Source of the DNA: Balneolaceae bacterium
Lineage (GTDB): Bacteria; Bacteroidota; Rhodothermia; Balneolales; Balneolaceae
Direction: 5' to 3'
Length of the DNA stretch: 64,000 nucleotides
Assembly: GCA_034521445.1 (NCBI GenBank)
Contig: JAXHMM010000003.1
Coordinates: forward strand, 1 to 64,000
A program made the translations under genes and the position numbers. The notes beneath the pieces are model-generated. The model searched no databases and had not been told where the DNA came from. It saw only the letters and a program-made list of their open reading frames with translations. This document shows, piece after piece, positions 62,509 through 64,000 of the stretch. Position 1 is the first letter of the stretch. The number at the start of each line of letters is the position of its first letter.

Positions 62509-64000
62509 ATGGACCTACAAGAGAAGTTAGCCAGCCTGCTTAATCGTCACCGTCCCCGCTCGGGAGCAAACCGGGAGGAGAACACCTCGCGTGACCAGCG
62601 GTATCTCAATAAAATCAAGGAGATTCTCTCCACGAGGGAGCGCTTGGAACATGAGCTAAATCGCGTCAGGGGCGTGGCGGACCTGAAGGAAGAGCTGCTG
62701 ATGAACATCATTCACGATGTTCGCATGTCACTGACCCTGTTGAATGGCGCAGTGTCGCAGGTGGAGGAGGATCTCGACGAGCATGGATACGGGCAGAACG
62801 GCAGGGCAGAAGGGCCCAAGGCTCGAAACCGTCGTGCCCTCCCCAAGCTCAGTGACAACATCGACGGCCTGAAGGACGGCCTTGAGCTGATGATGCAGGT
62901 TAGTGAACTGCGTGTGCAGGATGCCAGTCTGAGGGTGGACGAGATAGAGTTCGGAGATTTCCTGCGCAATTGTATCGCTTTTTTTCGCAGCCGGGCGGAC
63001 CAGAAGAACATCACTATTGAGACCATCCTACCTGAACAGGAGGTCTACCAGACGGTCGATCCCGGTAAGTTTGAGAAAATCTTTCTCATGCTTCTCTCAG
63101 TAATGATTAACGCCACACCGGGCAGCGGATTGATGCGTCTGCGAATGGAAGAGGACGAGAACGATCTTCGCTTTGCGCTGGGCCATACCGGCATGGTCAT
63201 GGAGCAGGAGGAGGCAGACCGTATTCTGGGACCCTCCAAGAAGGCCTACGCCTCGCTGACATCCACTGAAAATGTACAGGGCGCCGGTATCCGGCTATCG
63301 GTCATTCGTAAGTATGTTGAGCTGCACGAAGGGGAGATGGAGATAAGCTGCGATGCCGAAGAGGGAACGGTCTACCGCATCCGCCTTCCCAGGATATCTG
63401 ACACACTTGAGCGTGCCGATAAAATGGACGCATCACCGCCGGCTCATCCCGCCCCCACGCCCTTGCACTCGGTGATGGAAGAGCTGACTCCCCTGTACCA
63501 GGGTGAAAAAGAAACCACGGTTCTGGTGGTCGACGACGACCCGCAGCTTCGTACCTACATTGCTTCGCTGTTGCGCCGGGAGGGCATGAAAACCGAACTG
63601 GCTTCCAACGGAAAGGAGGCCCAGAAGCTGCTTGCCCTGTGCAATCCCGATCTTGTAATCTCAGATATTATGATGCCGGAGATGGACGGTTTTGAGCTCG
63701 CCAAAGCCATCCGGAAGGACGGCCGTTTCCGTTTTACCCCCATCATCCTGGTATCGGCGAAAGCCGACGTGGAGTCGCGCATCTACGGCTATGACATCGG
63801 CATCAGCGACTACCTGGTGAAGCCATTCAACGAGTCGGCCATGACGGCGCGGGTTCACAATCTGCTTCGCCAGAAGGAGAGGCGCGAGCAGAGTCCCCGC
63901 CGAATCGAAGAGGAGGAGCTGGTCAACGAATCGCACGCCATGATAGAGCGGCTCAAGGCCTATGTGGAGAGCCGCATCAACGACGACAACATCACCATAA
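62509..64000 (+). CDS. Hybrid histidine kinase/response regulator, cut by the window end
   Basis: At least 497 residues, open at the right edge. An N-terminal coiled region (30-60) leads to the dimerisation helix with MNIIHDVRMSLTLL (His69). The ATPase domain has a weak N-box (LLSVMINATP) and a G1 motif GHTGMVM that lacks the usual Asp, while G2 (GAGIRLSVIRK) is partly kept. The receiver domain (about 335-450) is intact: VVDDDPQ, Asp in ISDIMMPEMDGF and Lys in LVKPFN. The last residues visible (NESHAMIERLKAYVES) usually lead to an AraC-type DNA-binding domain. It is divergent from the Pel-like operon and may regulate it. No membrane segment is seen. Confidence 0.88.
   Translation, partial: MDLQEKLASLLNRHRPRSGANREENTSRDQRYLNKIKEILSTRERLEHELNRVRGVADLKEELLMNIIHDVRMSLTLLNGAVSQVEEDLDEHGYGQNGRAEGPKARNRRALPKLSDNIDGLKDGLELMMQVSELRVQDASLRVDEIEFGDFLRNCIAFFRSRADQKNITIETILPEQEVYQTVDPGKFEKIFLMLLSVMINATPGSGLMRLRMEEDENDLRFALGHTGMVMEQEEADRILGPSKKAYASLTSTENVQGAGIRLSVIRKYVELHEGEMEISCDAEEGTVYRIRLPRISDTLERADKMDASPPAHPAPTPLHSVMEELTPLYQGEKETTVLVVDDDPQLRTYIASLLRREGMKTELASNGKEAQKLLALCNPDLVISDIMMPEMDGFELAKAIRKDGRFRFTPIILVSAKADVESRIYGYDIGISDYLVKPFNESAMTARVHNLLRQKERREQSPRRIEEEELVNESHAMIERLKAYVESRINDDNITI

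Overview
The window is a GC-rich chromosomal segment of a Gram-negative bacterium. Many products carry Sec or lipoprotein signals followed by an Ala-Gln-Asp type mature end. Outer-membrane proteins, a TonB-dependent B12 receptor, curli genes, secreted M14/M1/S9 peptidases and a hybrid two-component regulator are all present. Together these suggest a member of the Bacteroidota-Rhodothermota-Balneolota group. This is an inference from gene content; there is no rRNA here to test it.

Layout. 1-6.4 kb: a curli (amyloid fibre) locus on the minus strand, csgE-csgF-csgG, a hairpin-rich spacer, csgA-like, csgB-like and a carboxypeptidase-regulatory-domain lipoprotein; a decayed PadR regulator lies upstream. 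6.4-17.5 kb: small membrane proteins, an SDR oxidoreductase, a GroES-like protein, a Tat-exported metallo-beta-lactamase-fold enzyme, an orphan ABC ATPase, a conserved acidic protein, a propionyl-CoA carboxylase beta subunit, RarA, and an OmpR-type regulator with its membrane histidine kinase. 17.6-25.2 kb: M1 and S9 peptidases and two tandem PD40 propeller lipoproteins. 25.3-36.6 kb: three tRNAs around an accessory stretch with a Fic protein, a cobalamin riboswitch plus btuB surrounded by gene fragments (AraC type, secreted protein, Dph6-like, HD-domain, alanine racemase), a large M14 peptidase, and a HipBST toxin-antitoxin operon with three evenly spaced operators. 36.6-49.5 kb: an alpha/beta hydrolase, a STAS protein, an MltB-like transglycosylase, a frameshifted VPS10/sortilin-like gene, a ZIP transporter plus multicopper oxidase pair, a second M14 peptidase, a GNAT-like protein and a cold-shock protein. 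49.7-64 kb: a Pel-type exopolysaccharide locus and a divergent hybrid kinase/regulator cut by the window end.

How they work together. Two matrix systems bracket the window: curli amyloid at the left and a Pel-like cationic polysaccharide at the right. In the Pel-like operon a GH114-like lipoprotein, PelF, PelG and an unknown polytopic protein are followed by one giant lipoprotein of about 1640 residues. That protein joins a PelA-type deacetylase, a TPR superhelix, a predicted outer-membrane beta-barrel, a beta-sandwich and a SPOR-like end. In Pseudomonas the corresponding functions are divided between PelA and PelB. No recognisable PelC, PelD or PelE is present. This fused, Bacteroidota-style Pel system is the most interesting object in the window.

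The btuB region looks like a site of repeated deletion: at least five truncated genes lie within 5 kb of an intact riboswitch and receptor.
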